Source of the DNA: Mycolicibacterium anyangense | GTDB taxonomy: Bacteria; Actinomycetota; Actinomycetes; Mycobacteriales; Mycobacteriaceae | NCBI RefSeq assembly: GCF_010731855.1 | Contig: NZ_AP022620.1 | Location: forward strand, 620,001-684,000 | DNA: 64,000 bases | Direction: 5' to 3' | Shown: positions 27,015 to 36,764 of the stretch, in pieces | Numbering within the stretch: the first letter of the stretch is position 1 | How the letters are laid out: every line of letters starts with the position of its first letter | Notes under the pieces: generated by a model | Databases searched by the model: none | Told to the model about the DNA's origin: nothing | Seen by the model: the letters and a program-made list of their open reading frames with translations, nothing else | Program-made: the position numbers and the translations under genes

Positions 27015-28439
27015 TCAGTCGCCGGAGGTGCGGGCTGAACCGCCGGTGGACGACCGGGTCGAGGTCTTGGTACGGCTCGAGGAGTTGGTGGAGGGATCCG
27101 CGGTCACGCTCGACGACGGCGGCACCGGCGTGGACGTCGGCGGGAACGGGAAGAAAGGCAGGCCCGCGGCCGGCAGCGGCAGGTTCAGCACCGGCAGCCC
27201 GGACCCGGGCAGCACCGGCTGCGGTGACGGGAAGCTTTGGCGGCCGCCGCCACCGCCGACCGCCACCCGCCCCGGCCCGGCGGTCACGCAACCGGGCTGA
27301 CCGATGCACGGGGCGTACTTCGGCGACGGTGTCTGGCGGGTACCTTCGGCGATCTGGCTGCGCAGTTCCGGCACCGCCACCTGCACCGCTTCGTTGGGAG
27401 TCTTTGCCGGCCTTGAGGATTCGGCAGGCGCTGCTGGTGCCGGCGCCGGGCACGTGTCGATCTTGGCCTGCAGCCGGGTCTGCAGCGTCGAGACGCCACC
27501 TGCGGCGTCGCTGTGCACGGCGACGTTTTGCACACCGGTCGCGGGTTGTACCGAGCAGTCGTGCACCTCGACGACGCCGCCGTAGACCGGGGCGCCGTTG
27601 AAGGTGGGGTAGTACCAGGCCAGCCACATGGGTTTGGCTGAGACGGCTTTGCCGGCGTCGATGACGGCGGTCAGCTCCTGCTCGGCGGTCGCCGGATCGT
27701 GCGTCATGACCTCCATGGCACGCACGGCACCGGCGTCGATCCGCATGCCGAACACGTCGACGGGCACCTGATTGACCAGCTGCGCCACTGCGGCCTGCTG
27801 GTCGGCGGCGAACGGGAAGGTGACCACCAGCCGAGGGTTCTGCCGCGACGGGGCGGCCGGTGTCACCGACATCGTCACACCGGTCTGGCCTGCGGTCTGC
27901 CGGACGACGTCGAGCAGGGCGGCACCGGGACCGCGGCCCTGCTCGATGGAGAGCTGGTTGGCCGACCCGTCCTCACTGCGGAACCAGTCGATGCGCCCGT
28001 CGCTGCCCGCGGCGAGCGTACGCAGCTGCTGGGCGTCGTCGGCGACCTGGCTCGGGTCGAAGTGGGCCTGGCGCCGCAGTGTCACCGGCCGGTTCGGCGT
28101 CACCCAGAACTCGACGTTCTGGGTGTAGTTGGAGATCAGGCCGATGCGGTTGGTGTCGATACGGTCGGCGATATCGACCAGTTGCTGGCGGGTGGCGGCG
28201 GGAACATCGACGGCGATGTTGAAGATGACGCCCTCGGCGTAGCTTTCCTCGTGGTACACCCAGGCATCGCTGACCCCCGGCATGGACAGCAGGGCGGCCT
28301 GCAGGTCATTGGCGACCTGGGTGAGGCTGCCCGGCGCGCCGCAGCCCGGCGCCACCGCGGTGACACCGGCGAGCAGCGCGACAGCCGACACCACGCGGAT
28401 TCCGCGTCGCTGTCGGGGGCCCACCCGTGCCGGATCCAC
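27015..28439 (-). CDS. Secreted or lipid-anchored protein of unknown function
   Basis: 474 residues. The N-terminus has an Arg-rich n-region, a hydrophobic core (VVSAVALLAGVTAVAPG) and a Cys at a possible lipobox position (APGC). Residues 38-300 form a globular part with repeated alpha/beta units around SMPGVSDAWVYHEESYAEG and TLRRQAHFDPSQ. The last 150 residues are Pro/Ser/Thr/Gly-rich and end in an Arg/Ser-rich tail, perhaps a cell-wall anchor. GTG 28439 has GGAGG nine bases upstream. I do not recognise the family. The gene stands alone with a terminator-like repeat downstream. Confidence 0.75.
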   Translation of the reverse strand: MDPARVGPRQRRGIRVVSAVALLAGVTAVAPGCGAPGSLTQVANDLQAALLSMPGVSDAWVYHEESYAEGVIFNIAVDVPAATRQQLVDIADRIDTNRIGLISNYTQNVEFWVTPNRPVTLRRQAHFDPSQVADDAQQLRTLAAGSDGRIDWFRSEDGSANQLSIEQGRGPGAALLDVVRQTAGQTGVTMSVTPAAPSRQNPRLVVTFPFAADQQAAVAQLVNQVPVDVFGMRIDAGAVRAMEVMTHDPATAEQELTAVIDAGKAVSAKPMWLAWYYPTFNGAPVYGGVVEVHDCSVQPATGVQNVAVHSDAAGGVSTLQTRLQAKIDTCPAPAPAAPAESSRPAKTPNEAVQVAVPELRSQIAEGTRQTPSPKYAPCIGQPGCVTAGPGRVAVGGGGGRQSFPSPQPVLPGSGLPVLNLPLPAAGLPFFPFPPTSTPVPPSSSVTADPSTNSSSRTKTSTRSSTGGSARTSGD

Positions 28440-28578
28440 AGATCTGCGCCTCCAGCCTCGTAGAAAAGACAGTCGGCGATAAATCTACACGTGCGACAGA
28501 TAAAAAGGGCGAACAAAAGGCGAACGTTGCCGCCATTGAGCAGGACTGATCCCTGAAACCCCAGGACAGCCGTCTCGG

Positions 28579-29184
28579 TCAGGACCGGGCGGAGTCCAAC
28601 TCCGGCAGTGCGGCGGCGGTCAGCACCCACTGGCCGATGATCGTGGCGGTCAGGATCTCGGTGCTGGTCTTGCTGCCGGCGAGCCCGGCCGGGGTGGTGG
28701 CCGACCGGCACAGCTGCCTGACCTCGTCGGCGATCTCGGTGATCATGGGTGCGATCTCAGCCAGTCGGCGGCTCTGGGCCAGCGATGTGCCCAGCAGCGC
28801 GCAGGCGAAGCGCACCTCGTCGTCGCAGGGCCGGCCGTCGAGCAGGCCGGATGTCGACCCCGACCAGTTGGACAGCACGATCTCGCGGGCCCGCTCCAGA
28901 GCCGCCTGGTACAGCGGGGCCTTGCCGGCGAAGTAGTGGTGCACCGCCGGACGGGTGACGTCGACCAGGTCGGCGACCTCTTTGAGGGTGGCCGCGTCAT
29001 AACCGCGGGCGGCAAAGACCTGGATACCGGCCGAGACGATCATCTGACGGCGTGCGTCGCTGTTCGAGCCGCGGGGGCGGCCGACCCGGCGGGTGCCCAC
29101 CGGCGGCACCGGCCGCAGGGTGCGCTCGGTAGGGCGGTGCTGCGGTGTATACGGTGCGTCGGCCAGAGCCAGCCTGGAAGCCAT
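28579..29184 (-). CDS. TetR-family transcriptional regulator
   Basis: 201-residue repressor with the N-terminal helix-turn-helix ATLKEVADLVDVTRPAVHHYF and a ligand-binding domain. A basic stretch (GTRRVGRPRGSNSDARR) precedes the DNA-binding domain. ATG 29184 is preferred because it lies 6 nt after TACCGT (29191-29196), a leaderless arrangement; the frame is open to 29250. It is divergent from the DUF2277/DUF1802 pair with 75 bp between, so these are its likely targets. Confidence 0.85.
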   Translation of the reverse strand: MASRLALADAPYTPQHRPTERTLRPVPPVGTRRVGRPRGSNSDARRQMIVSAGIQVFAARGYDAATLKEVADLVDVTRPAVHHYFAGKAPLYQAALERAREIVLSNWSGSTSGLLDGRPCDDEVRFACALLGTSLAQSRRLAEIAPMITEIADEVRQLCRSATTPAGLAGSKTSTEILTATIIGQWVLTAAALPELDSARS

Positions 29185-29259
29185 GGGGTCACGGTAAGAC
29201 GCGAACGTGTGAGCCAGATGTGTACGGCCTAGCAATCGAATCAGAGGCATCCTGGAGTG

Positions 29260-29526
29260 ATGTGCCGGAACATCACCGAACTGCGCGGCCTGGAGCCGGC
29301 GGCCACCGCCGAGGAGATCACCGCGACTGCTCGCCAGTATGTGCGCAAGGTCAGCGGTATCAGCAGGCCGACCGACGTGGTGTCGGAGGCCTTCGAGGCC
29401 GCGGTTGCCGATGTCGCGGCGGCCACTACCCGACTGCTCGCCGACCTGCCGCCGCGGCGCCAGCCGCCCAAGACCATCCCGCCGCTGCGCCGTCCCGAGG
29501 TCCGGGCCCGGATGGCGGCCCGATGA
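29260..29526 (+). CDS. DUF2277 family protein
   Basis: 88-residue protein beginning MCRNITELRGLEPAAT, the hallmark start of DUF2277, and containing YVRKVSG and a basic C-terminus. The MCRNI start with a conserved Cys suggests metal or nucleic-acid contact, but no function is known. ATG 29260 is chosen; GTG 29257 directly before it is possible. Its stop overlaps the next start as ATGA. Confidence 0.85.
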   Translation: MCRNITELRGLEPAATAEEITATARQYVRKVSGISRPTDVVSEAFEAAVADVAAATTRLLADLPPRRQPPKTIPPLRRPEVRARMAAR

Positions 29527-30068
29527 CCTCGGCTCTCAAAGAGTGGAGTGCTGCGGTGCACGCGCTGCTCGACGGCAGGCAGACGGTGCTGCTGCGCAAG
29601 GGCGGTATCGGCGAGAAGCGCTTCGAGGTTGCCGCCCAGGAGTTCCTGCTGTTCCCGACGGTCGCGCACAGCCATGCCGAGCGGGTTCGCCCGCAGCATC
29701 GCGACTTGCTGGACGTGGCTGCGCCGGACAGCACCGAAGATCTGGTCGTGGTTCGTGCGGCCGCCAAAGTCGTTGCCGCCGTGGCTGTTATGCGGGACGC
29801 CGGCCTCGGTGACATCGAAGACCTGCATATCTGGACTGCGGAATCGGTGCGCGCGGATCGGCTGGACTTCCGGCCCAAGCACCGGCTGACGGTCTTGGTG
29901 GTCCAGGCGTGTGCGCTCGTCGAGCCGATCCGGCTGGCCCGTGAACCGCAGTACGGCGGGTGCACCAGTTGGGTGCAATTACCGGCCAGCGGTCAGCTGG
30001 CCGAGCCCGTCCACGACGCCGATGAGCTAGCCGCGGTCGCGGCGCGGGTTCGTGCCGCCGTCGGCTGA
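29523..30068 (+). CDS. DUF1802 family protein
   Basis: 181-residue soluble protein with LLDGRQTVLLRKGGIGEKRFEV near the N-terminus and FLLFPTVAHSHAERVRP, features of DUF1802. The family has no firm function. It is translationally coupled to the DUF2277 gene. Its 3' end overlaps the convergent hydrolase gene by 42 bases. Confidence 0.8.
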   Translation: MTSALKEWSAAVHALLDGRQTVLLRKGGIGEKRFEVAAQEFLLFPTVAHSHAERVRPQHRDLLDVAAPDSTEDLVVVRAAAKVVAAVAVMRDAGLGDIEDLHIWTAESVRADRLDFRPKHRLTVLVVQACALVEPIRLAREPQYGGCTSWVQLPASGQLAEPVHDADELAAVAARVRAAVG

Positions 30069-31742
30069 GGGCGGCACATCCGAGGCAGGCAGGATCAGCC
30101 TGGACACGCCGCCGGCACCGTGATGGACGGTGTGCACCGAGGCGACCATCCGCTGACCGCTGATGGCCGGCTCGCCGGTGCCCAGGTTGCGGGCGTAGCG
30201 GGGATGTGAGCCGCCGGCGACGAGCACCCGGATGCGGGTGCCTGCCGCGAAGCGATGGGCGATCGCGTCGAGTTCGATACGGATCGGGCCGTCGGGGTTG
30301 GCGGTGAACCGACGGTAGCCGTCGCTGACATTGCGGGACCGGCCGCGCGCGTCGACCTCGCTGATCCGCACGAACAGGTCGAAGTGCGCGATATCGGACT
30401 CGTGGGCCAATTCGATCACCGGATTGCCACACACATACAGATCGGAATCCAGCGGCCCACTGGTGAAGCTCAGGACGTCACCACGCTGAGCCAGGGCGGT
30501 GTCGTCCCGGTAACCGCTCGTGCGGGCCAGCAGCCGCCCACCGAGCGTCGGAGTCGGATCGGCCGGGTCATAGCGAAACGTCGACGGAGTGCCGTCCCCG
30601 GGCGGGGGTGCGGCGGCCAGCCGGCCCGCCGGCTGCAGGTACATCACGCCCTCGCCGGTGGCCGGTGGCCAGTCCGGCAGATCCACCCAGCCGTGGTGGT
30701 CGACGTAGATCCGCACCCGGCCGGGCCGTTGTCGCGTCGGTGTCTTGGCCAGGTGGGCACCCAGCCAGGTCAGGGTCTCGTTGGCCGCCTGCCCGGCCGC
30801 CTTGGTGACCATGTCCGAATGGGTCCACGGCCCGATCGTCAGCGCCACGTCCACATCGCGGGCGCGCAGGTGCCGGTACTGGTGAATGGTCTGCTCGAGG
30901 AACAGGTCCTGCCAGCCGGTGAGCAACAGCACAGGCACCTCGCAGCGATCCAGCGCGGTCGTCATCCGCATGGTCTCCCAGAACGGGTCGTCCACCTCGG
31001 GGTGCTCGATCCACGACTCGTACCACGGTGAGCCCGCGCCCAGGAACTCCCGGCCGGCCCCGCCCAACGGCAGGCCGAGCACACCGCGTTCCAGCCGGCG
31101 CCCGGCGATCACCTGGTAGGCCAGCCGCTGCAGTGGTGGCGCCTCCTGGTGCGCCACCATGTCCGACCAGCCGAGGAAATCGTTGAGGGAGAACGAGCCG
31201 GTGCCCCAGGACGAGGCGTGGAAATCGTGCGGGCCGACGGTGATCACCGCCGCGGCCAGTTCGGGCGGCGGGTCGGCCAGCAGCGCCCATTGGGTATAGC
31301 CCAAATAGGACAACCCGATGGTCGCGAAAGAGCCTGTGAACCAGTCCTGTTCGCGTAGCCACACCACGGTGTCGGCGGCGTCGGGAGCCTCGTGCACCAT
31401 CGGCACGAACTGGCCGCCGGAGCCGAAGGTGCCCCGCACGCTCTGCAACAGCACGTGGTAGCCGCGGGCGGCATACAGCTGTGCGTAGATCAGCGAGAAC
31501 GGGAAGGAACGGCCGTAGGGCCCGCGCACCAGAATGGTGCCCCGCGGGGCGGTGGTCAGCGGGGCGTAGCGGGTGGCCCGCAGCGTCACGCCGTCGCGCA
31601 TCGGGATCCCGACCCCGCGGTGCACGACGTAGTCGGTGCTGGGCGGTGGCAACTTCAGCGCCCGCCCGACGGCCCGGTCGGCGAACTGGCGGACTCGGGT
31701 GCGGGCCGGCCGGAAGTTGGCGCGGGCGACGGGGTTGGTCAC
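30027..31742 (-). CDS. CocE/NonD-type X-Pro peptidase-family hydrolase
   Basis: 571-residue alpha/beta hydrolase with a C-terminal jelly-roll domain, as in cocaine esterase and X-Pro dipeptidyl acyl-peptidases. The nucleophile motif is GLSYLGYTQW; RGPYGRS and IGPWTHSD are further family features. It acts on an ester or amide of unknown nature. GTG 31742 is chosen because it lies 7 nt after TATTCT (31750-31755); the frame continues to 31820. M. tuberculosis Rv2800 is of the same family. It is divergent from the metallophosphoesterase. Confidence 0.87.
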   Translation of the reverse strand: MTNPVARANFRPARTRVRQFADRAVGRALKLPPPSTDYVVHRGVGIPMRDGVTLRATRYAPLTTAPRGTILVRGPYGRSFPFSLIYAQLYAARGYHVLLQSVRGTFGSGGQFVPMVHEAPDAADTVVWLREQDWFTGSFATIGLSYLGYTQWALLADPPPELAAAVITVGPHDFHASSWGTGSFSLNDFLGWSDMVAHQEAPPLQRLAYQVIAGRRLERGVLGLPLGGAGREFLGAGSPWYESWIEHPEVDDPFWETMRMTTALDRCEVPVLLLTGWQDLFLEQTIHQYRHLRARDVDVALTIGPWTHSDMVTKAAGQAANETLTWLGAHLAKTPTRQRPGRVRIYVDHHGWVDLPDWPPATGEGVMYLQPAGRLAAAPPPGDGTPSTFRYDPADPTPTLGGRLLARTSGYRDDTALAQRGDVLSFTSGPLDSDLYVCGNPVIELAHESDIAHFDLFVRISEVDARGRSRNVSDGYRRFTANPDGPIRIELDAIAHRFAAGTRIRVLVAGGSHPRYARNLGTGEPAISGQRMVASVHTVHHGAGGVSRLILPASDVPPSADGGTNPRRDRG

Positions 31743-31749
31743 GGTGTCA

Positions 31750-31799
31750 AGAATAGGGAGCGCCCGGCCACGGCCGTCTGCCGCTGCGCCCAGTAGGCT
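31750..31799. promoter_or_regulatory. Two divergent leaderless promoters
   Basis: Minus-strand TATTCT (31750-31755) lies 7 nt before the hydrolase GTG, and plus-strand TAGGCT (31794-31799) lies 8 nt before the metallophosphoesterase GTG. The two -10 boxes are 38 bp apart, so the -35 zones must overlap. Confidence 0.55.
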
Positions 31800-31807
31800 G
31801 GACTGTC

Positions 31808-32743
31808 GTGGCTCCCACACTCTGGGCGATCAGTGACCTGCACACGGGTCACACCGGCAACAAGCCGGTCACCGAATCGCTGTACCCGTCGTCACCGGAT
31901 GACTGGCTGATCGTCGCCGGTGACGTCGCCGAGCGCACCGACGAGATCCGGTGGTCGCTGGACTTGCTGCGCCGCCGGTTCGCCAAGGTGATCTGGGTGC
32001 CGGGTAACCACGAGTTGTGGACCACCGGCAAGGACCCGATGCAGATCTTCGGCCGGGCCCGCTACGACTACCTGGTCAACATGTGCGACGAGATGGGTGT
32101 CGTCACACCCGAGCACCCGTTCCCGGTCTGGACCGAACAGGGCGGCCCGGCGACCATCGTGCCGATGTTCCTGCTCTACGACTACACATTCCTGCCGGCC
32201 GGTGCGACCACCAAGGCCGAGGGACTGGCGATCGCCAAGGCCGCCAACATCGTGGCTACCGACGAGTTCCTGTTGTCCAGCGAGCCGTACGCGACCCGCG
32301 ACGCATGGTGCCGGGATCGGTTGTCCTACACCAGGAAACGCCTGGAAGATCTGGACTGGATGACGCCGACGGTGCTGGTGAACCATTTCCCGATGCGCCG
32401 CGAACCGTGTGACGTGATGTTCTATCCGGAGTTCTCGCTGTGGTGTGGCACCGTCGAGACCGCCGACTGGCACACCCGGTACAACGCGGTCTGCTCGGTA
32501 TACGGCCATCTGCACATTCCCCGCACCACCTGGTACGACGGGGTGCGCTTCGAGGAGGTCTCGGTGGGATACCCACGAGAGTGGCGGCGCCGCAAGCCCT
32601 ATCGATGGATGCGCCAGATCCTGCCCGACCCGCAATACGCGCCCGGCTACCTCAACGACTTCGGCGGACACTTCGTCATCACCCAGGAGATGAAGGAGCA
32701 GTCCGAGAAGTTCCGGGACCGGCTGCGTAGCCGTCGCGGATGA
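31808..32743 (+). CDS. Calcineurin-like metallophosphoesterase
   Basis: 311-residue dinuclear-metal phosphoesterase with the motifs in order: [24 protein letters not shown] and [10 protein letters not shown]. tuberculosis Rv2795c is the counterpart and also precedes pptT. GTG 31808 gives the family N-terminus and lies 8 nt after a TAGGCT box. The stop overlaps the pptT start as ATGA, so the two are co-translated; PptH, the phosphopantetheinyl hydrolase that opposes PptT in M. tuberculosis, is encoded by this gene. Confidence 0.92.
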   Translation: MAPTLWAISDLHTGHTGNKPVTESLYPSSPDDWLIVAGDVAERTDEIRWSLDLLRRRFAKVIWVPGNHELWTTGKDPMQIFGRARYDYLVNMCDEMGVVTPEHPFPVWTEQGGPATIVPMFLLYDYTFLPAGATTKAEGLAIAKAANIVATDEFLLSSEPYATRDAWCRDRLSYTRKRLEDLDWMTPTVLVNHFPMRREPCDVMFYPEFSLWCGTVETADWHTRYNAVCSVYGHLHIPRTTWYDGVRFEEVSVGYPREWRRRKPYRWMRQILPDPQYAPGYLNDFGGHFVITQEMKEQSEKFRDRLRSRRG

Positions 32744-33408
32744 GCGAGCTCATGCGGGCGGTACTGCCCGAGATCACCGGCCTGGTCTACGCGGAACTGT
32801 ACGACGATCCACCCGACCTTGCGCCGCTTCCCGAGGAAGAGCCCCTGATCGCCAAGTCGGTGGACAAGCGGCGCAACGAGTTCGTCACGGTGCGCCACTG
32901 CGCCCGGATGGCCTTGGCGGAACTTGGCCTACCACCGGTTCCGATCCTCAAGGGGGACAAGGGCGAGCCCTGCTGGCCCGACGGAGTGGTCGGCAGTCTC
33001 ACCCACACCCAGGGCTACCGCGGGGCCGTCGTCGGCCGCAGCGAGTCGGTGCGATCGGTGGGCATCGACGCCGAACCGCACGGAGTGCTGCCCGACGGGG
33101 TGCTCAACGCCATCAGCCTGCCGGCCGAACGCTACGAGATCGCCACGCTGCCCGGCGGGCTGCATTGGGACCGGATCCTGTTCTGCGCCAAGGAAGCCAC
33201 CTACAAGGCCTGGTTCCCGCTGACCCAGCGATGGCTGGGGTTCGAGGACGCCCACATCACCTTCGACGTCGACGCCACCGGCCTGCGGGGCCGCTTCGTG
33301 TCGCGGATCCTCATCGACCCGGCCGCCCGGTCCGGCCCGCCGTTGAGTCAGTTCGAGGGCCGCTGGTCGGTGGGTGGGGGCCTGGCACTGACGGCGATCG
33401 TGCTGTGA
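32740..33408 (+). CDS. pptT: 4'-phosphopantetheinyl transferase PptT
   Basis: 222-residue cytosolic enzyme that attaches phosphopantetheine from CoA to carrier proteins of mycolate, polyketide and siderophore synthesis. Metal ligands are D110 and E112 in GIDAEPH and E152 in [11 protein letters not shown]. Length and start match the mycobacterial enzyme. It is coupled to the upstream phosphoesterase by ATGA and to truB by GTGA. Confidence 0.95.
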   Translation: MSELMRAVLPEITGLVYAELYDDPPDLAPLPEEEPLIAKSVDKRRNEFVTVRHCARMALAELGLPPVPILKGDKGEPCWPDGVVGSLTHTQGYRGAVVGRSESVRSVGIDAEPHGVLPDGVLNAISLPAERYEIATLPGGLHWDRILFCAKEATYKAWFPLTQRWLGFEDAHITFDVDATGLRGRFVSRILIDPAARSGPPLSQFEGRWSVGGGLALTAIVL

Positions 33409-34298
33409 GCGCGCCCGCCCCAGCACCCGGAATCGTTGTCGTCGACAAACCCGCCGGCATGACGAGCCACGACGTGGTGGGCCGCTGCCGGCGGATATTC
33501 GGCACCCGCAAGGTCGGCCACGCCGGCACCCTGGACCCGATGGCCACCGGTGTGCTGGTCATCGGCATCGAGCGGGCCACCAAGATCCTGGGCCTGCTGA
33601 CGGCCACCTCCAAGACCTACACCGCCACCATCCGGCTGGGCCGGTCCACCAGCACCGATGACGCCGAAGGTGAAGTACTGCAGGATGTTTGCGCCGAACA
33701 CGTCACCGACGGGCAGATCGAGGCGGGGATCGCGGCGCTGCGCGGCGACATTGCGCAGCGGCCGTCGTCGGTGAGCGCGATCAAGATCGGCGGCAAGCGC
33801 GCCTACCAATTGGCCCGCGAAGGCCAAGAGGTCGAGTTGGCGGCACGTCCCGTGCGCATCGACCGGTTTCACACCCTGGACACCCGACGCGACGGTCCGT
33901 TCGTCGACCTCGACGTGGAGGTGGACTGTTCCTCGGGAACCTATATCCGCGCGCTGGCCCGCGACCTCGGCGACGGCCTGGGCGTCGGGGGATATCTGAC
34001 GGCGCTTCGGCGTACCCGGGTCGGCGGGTACGGTCTCGACCACGCCCGCACCCTCGAGGCGCTGGCCGAGGACCCCCAGCTCAGCTACTCCCTCGACGAC
34101 GCCTGTCTGCTGGCGTTCCCGCGCCGTGATATCACCGCCGAGCAGGCCGACGACGCCGGCCACGGCCGGCCGCTGCCACCGGCGGGTATCGACGGTGTCT
34201 ACGCCGCGACAGCCCCGGACGGACGGGTGATCGCTCTGCTGCGCGACAAGGGATCTCGCACCACCTCGGTGGTGGTGATCAGGCCCGCCACGCTCTAG
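33405..34298 (+). CDS. truB: tRNA pseudouridine-55 synthase TruB
   Basis: 297-residue enzyme that makes pseudouridine 55 in the T-loop of tRNAs. The catalytic Asp is D44 in [23 protein letters not shown] and [13 protein letters not shown] follow, then a small C-terminal domain. GTG 33405 overlaps the pptT stop and gives the family start ([17 protein letters not shown]). The 3' end overlaps the convergent AraC-type gene by 20 bases. Confidence 0.95.
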   Translation: MSAPAPAPGIVVVDKPAGMTSHDVVGRCRRIFGTRKVGHAGTLDPMATGVLVIGIERATKILGLLTATSKTYTATIRLGRSTSTDDAEGEVLQDVCAEHVTDGQIEAGIAALRGDIAQRPSSVSAIKIGGKRAYQLAREGQEVELAARPVRIDRFHTLDTRRDGPFVDLDVEVDCSSGTYIRALARDLGDGLGVGGYLTALRRTRVGGYGLDHARTLEALAEDPQLSYSLDDACLLAFPRRDITAEQADDAGHGRPLPPAGIDGVYAATAPDGRVIALLRDKGSRTTSVVVIRPATL

Positions 34299-35313
34299 AG
34301 GAGCCGCGCCGGCTCGGGGGCTGGCCGGTCCAGCGGATGTGTGCGCGGGTGAAGGCCGCCGTCTCGGAGTAGCCGAGCCGCCGGGCGGTCTCCTCGACGG
34401 TGAAGCCGGAGTCCAGCAGCTCGGCGGCCAGCGTGGCGCGAACCTCGTCGAGCAGGGCGCGAAAGCTGGTTCCTTCGGCAGTGAGCTTGCGGTGCAGGGT
34501 GCGCTCGGTGATGCACAGCCCGCGGGCCACCTCGGCCATCGACGGAATCTGCGCGGAGTTCTGGATGATTCGCGATCGCACCGCCGCGGCGACACCGCGA
34601 CGGGTCCGCCGCCGGTCGAGCAGTTGCTCGCACTCCCGGATGCAGATGGCCGCGGTCTGGGGGTCGGCCGCGGGCATGGGCTGATCGACGAGGTCGGCGG
34701 GGAACACTAGGGCGTTGCGTGGTCCGGTCCTGACGCGGATGGTCAGCGAGCCGGTCTCGACGGTGTCGACCGGCAGCCTCAGATTGGTCAGTTCGACGCG
34801 AAACGACATCGGCGGGTGCTGCGACCCGATCAGCATCGGGAACAGTCGCACCGCCATGGCGAAATCCCGCTCGATCAGGAATTGCCGGACGTCGGAGGGG
34901 ATTTGGGTGTCATCGATCGCGACGACGGCTTCGTTCCCGATGATCTCGGGTGCGGCCAGGCTCAGGTAGGAGGCCGACAGTGCGCTGTAGCGCCAGGCGA
35001 CGTCGACGGCGTCGCCGAACGTGGGACTCGACATCAGGGCGTAGCCCAGGATCCCGGTGTCGGCCAGGCTGTAGCGCGATCCGGCCTCCATTCCCAATCC
35101 GGCCCGATTTCCCAAGCGGGCGATGATGTTTCGGATGATGGCCAGTTCCTGCGTCGGGCTGATCTCCCCGGTCGGGTCGAGCAGGTCGTCGGCGGACAGG
35201 CCGGTTCCGGCCAGGCAGATCGCGGCATCGAGTCCGTGCTGTGCGGCCACCTCGACCACATGGCGGCCCGTTGCCGACGGACGCGCGATCTCGAGTCCGG
35301 ACAGGGCAGCCAT
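34279..35313 (-). CDS. AraC-family regulator (arabinose-binding-like N-domain)
   Basis: 344 residues: an N-terminal ligand domain of the Arabinose_bd type ([21 protein letters not shown]) and a C-terminal AraC helix-turn-helix pair ([19 protein letters not shown] and [21 protein letters not shown]). ATG 35313 is chosen because the family begins nearby and TACTTT (35321-35326) lies 7 nt upstream. It is divergent from the P450 gene with 73 bp between, so it probably controls the P450. Confidence 0.88.
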   Translation of the reverse strand: MAALSGLEIARPSATGRHVVEVAAQHGLDAAICLAGTGLSADDLLDPTGEISPTQELAIIRNIIARLGNRAGLGMEAGSRYSLADTGILGYALMSSPTFGDAVDVAWRYSALSASYLSLAAPEIIGNEAVVAIDDTQIPSDVRQFLIERDFAMAVRLFPMLIGSQHPPMSFRVELTNLRLPVDTVETGSLTIRVRTGPRNALVFPADLVDQPMPAADPQTAAICIRECEQLLDRRRTRRGVAAAVRSRIIQNSAQIPSMAEVARGLCITERTLHRKLTAEGTSFRALLDEVRATLAAELLDSGFTVEETARRLGYSETAAFTRAHIRWTGQPPSRRGSSRAWRA

Positions 35314-35320
35314 GTGTCCG

Positions 35321-35379
35321 AAAGTATCAAGATGATGTCTGAATCGGGCATTCTTTCGACCGCGGCATGTTCCTAGCCT
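35321..35379. promoter_or_regulatory. Divergent leaderless promoters of the AraC regulator and the P450
   Basis: Minus-strand TACTTT (35321-35326) lies 7 nt before the regulator ATG and plus-strand TAGCCT (35374-35379) lies 7 nt before the P450 ATG. The AT-rich middle (35325-35352) is the likely operator zone, but I see no clear repeat. Confidence 0.55.
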
Positions 35380-35386
35380 CATCGGT

Positions 35387-36703
35387 ATGTCGACTGACGT
35401 GTTGAGAACGCCGCCCCGTGCCATCGCCGCGGCTGCCCGATCCTCGGTGTCCGATCTGTGGCGGCCCGTCGCCACCGGCGCCTACCGCGACATTCGCCGG
35501 CCGCGCGCTCAGGCCGCCTCGCCCGGTTTGCCGCGCACGACCTTCGATCCGACGCTGCCCGACAACATCGCCAACCCCTATCCGGCGCTGGAGCGGATCC
35601 GCGAACACCCCGTCGTCGTCAACGAGCGTCTCGGGGTGTGGATGCTCGGCCGCCACGACGACGTGCACGCCGCCGCACGCAACAGCGAAGCGCTGTCGTC
35701 ACGGGAGGGAATCACCCTGCGCGGCTACAGCCCGAAGGTGGTGTTGCTCGCCGATCCACCGGACCACACCAGGTTGCGCCGGGTGGTGGCACCGGCGTTC
35801 ACCAAACGAGCGGTCAACCAGTTGGCCTCGGACATCGAAACCCTCGCCGATGAGTCCATTGCGGCGTTGCGCAGTGGCGAGGTCGTGGATCTGGTCGACG
35901 CACTCACCGTTCCGATGCCGATCAACGTCATTGCCGCCATCCTCGGTGTGCCGCGTCGGCAGTGGCCGGCCTTCCGCGAGGTGTCCAATCGCTTTGCCCA
36001 GGTTTTCGCGCCCCGGTCGTTGTGGGAAGTGACCCGGACCATCGGGTCGAGCCTTCAGGGGTATCTGCAGATGCATGCCCTGATGGAGTCCGAAATGCGG
36101 CGCCGGACAACCCATCCGGCTGAGGACCTGCTCACCAGGCTCCAGGCGGGCCGGGCCAACGGCGAGCTCTCCGCGAGCGAGGCTTTCCTGTATTCGGTGA
36201 TCCTGTTGGTGGCCGGCAACGAGACCACGACCAACCTGCTGGGCATGCTGCTGATGCGGATGGCCCAGGATCAGGACCTGTTCGACGCGCTCAAGGCTGA
36301 CCGCGAGCTGGTGCCGAACGCGGTCGAGGAGGCCGCCCGATGGGGGTCACCGGTGCAATGGGTGACGCGGGTTGCCACCCGCCCTTATGAGGTGGGTGGG
36401 ACGGTGATTCCGGCCGGCGGCAGGGTGATGCTGCTGTACGCCTCGGCCAACCGCGACCCGGACAAGTTCCCCGAGCCGGATCGGCTGGACGTCCACCGCG
36501 ACACCACCGGGCATCTGGCGTTCGGTCACGGCCTGCACTTCTGTCTCGGAGCGCACCTGGCCCGGCTGGAGACGATCACCGCGGTGAACCACCTGCTCGA
36601 CGCGGTCGACGGACTCGAGGTGGCGGGACCGGTGCGGTGGGGGACCACGCCGTCGCTGCAGGGGCCGGCCACCCTGCCGGTGCGGATCCGGCGTCGACTG
36701 TGA
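35387..36703 (+). CDS. Cytochrome P450
   Basis: 438-residue soluble haem-thiolate monooxygenase. The I-helix oxygen-binding motif is VAGNETTTN, the K-helix has EEAARW, and the haem-binding loop is FGHGLHFCLGAHLAR with C386 as ligand. The first 45 residues are an Arg/Ala-rich extension before LPRTTFDPTL. The substrate and CYP family cannot be told from motifs. No ferredoxin or reductase gene is adjacent, so electrons must come from elsewhere. It is divergent from the AraC-type regulator. Confidence 0.92.
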   Translation: MSTDVLRTPPRAIAAAARSSVSDLWRPVATGAYRDIRRPRAQAASPGLPRTTFDPTLPDNIANPYPALERIREHPVVVNERLGVWMLGRHDDVHAAARNSEALSSREGITLRGYSPKVVLLADPPDHTRLRRVVAPAFTKRAVNQLASDIETLADESIAALRSGEVVDLVDALTVPMPINVIAAILGVPRRQWPAFREVSNRFAQVFAPRSLWEVTRTIGSSLQGYLQMHALMESEMRRRTTHPAEDLLTRLQAGRANGELSASEAFLYSVILLVAGNETTTNLLGMLLMRMAQDQDLFDALKADRELVPNAVEEAARWGSPVQWVTRVATRPYEVGGTVIPAGGRVMLLYASANRDPDKFPEPDRLDVHRDTTGHLAFGHGLHFCLGAHLARLETITAVNHLLDAVDGLEVAGPVRWGTTPSLQGPATLPVRIRRRL

Positions 36704-36764
36704 AGCCACTGCGAAAAGCCGGCCGCAAAACCGCAATGAGCGCACACTCGGCGCATCGGGCAGC

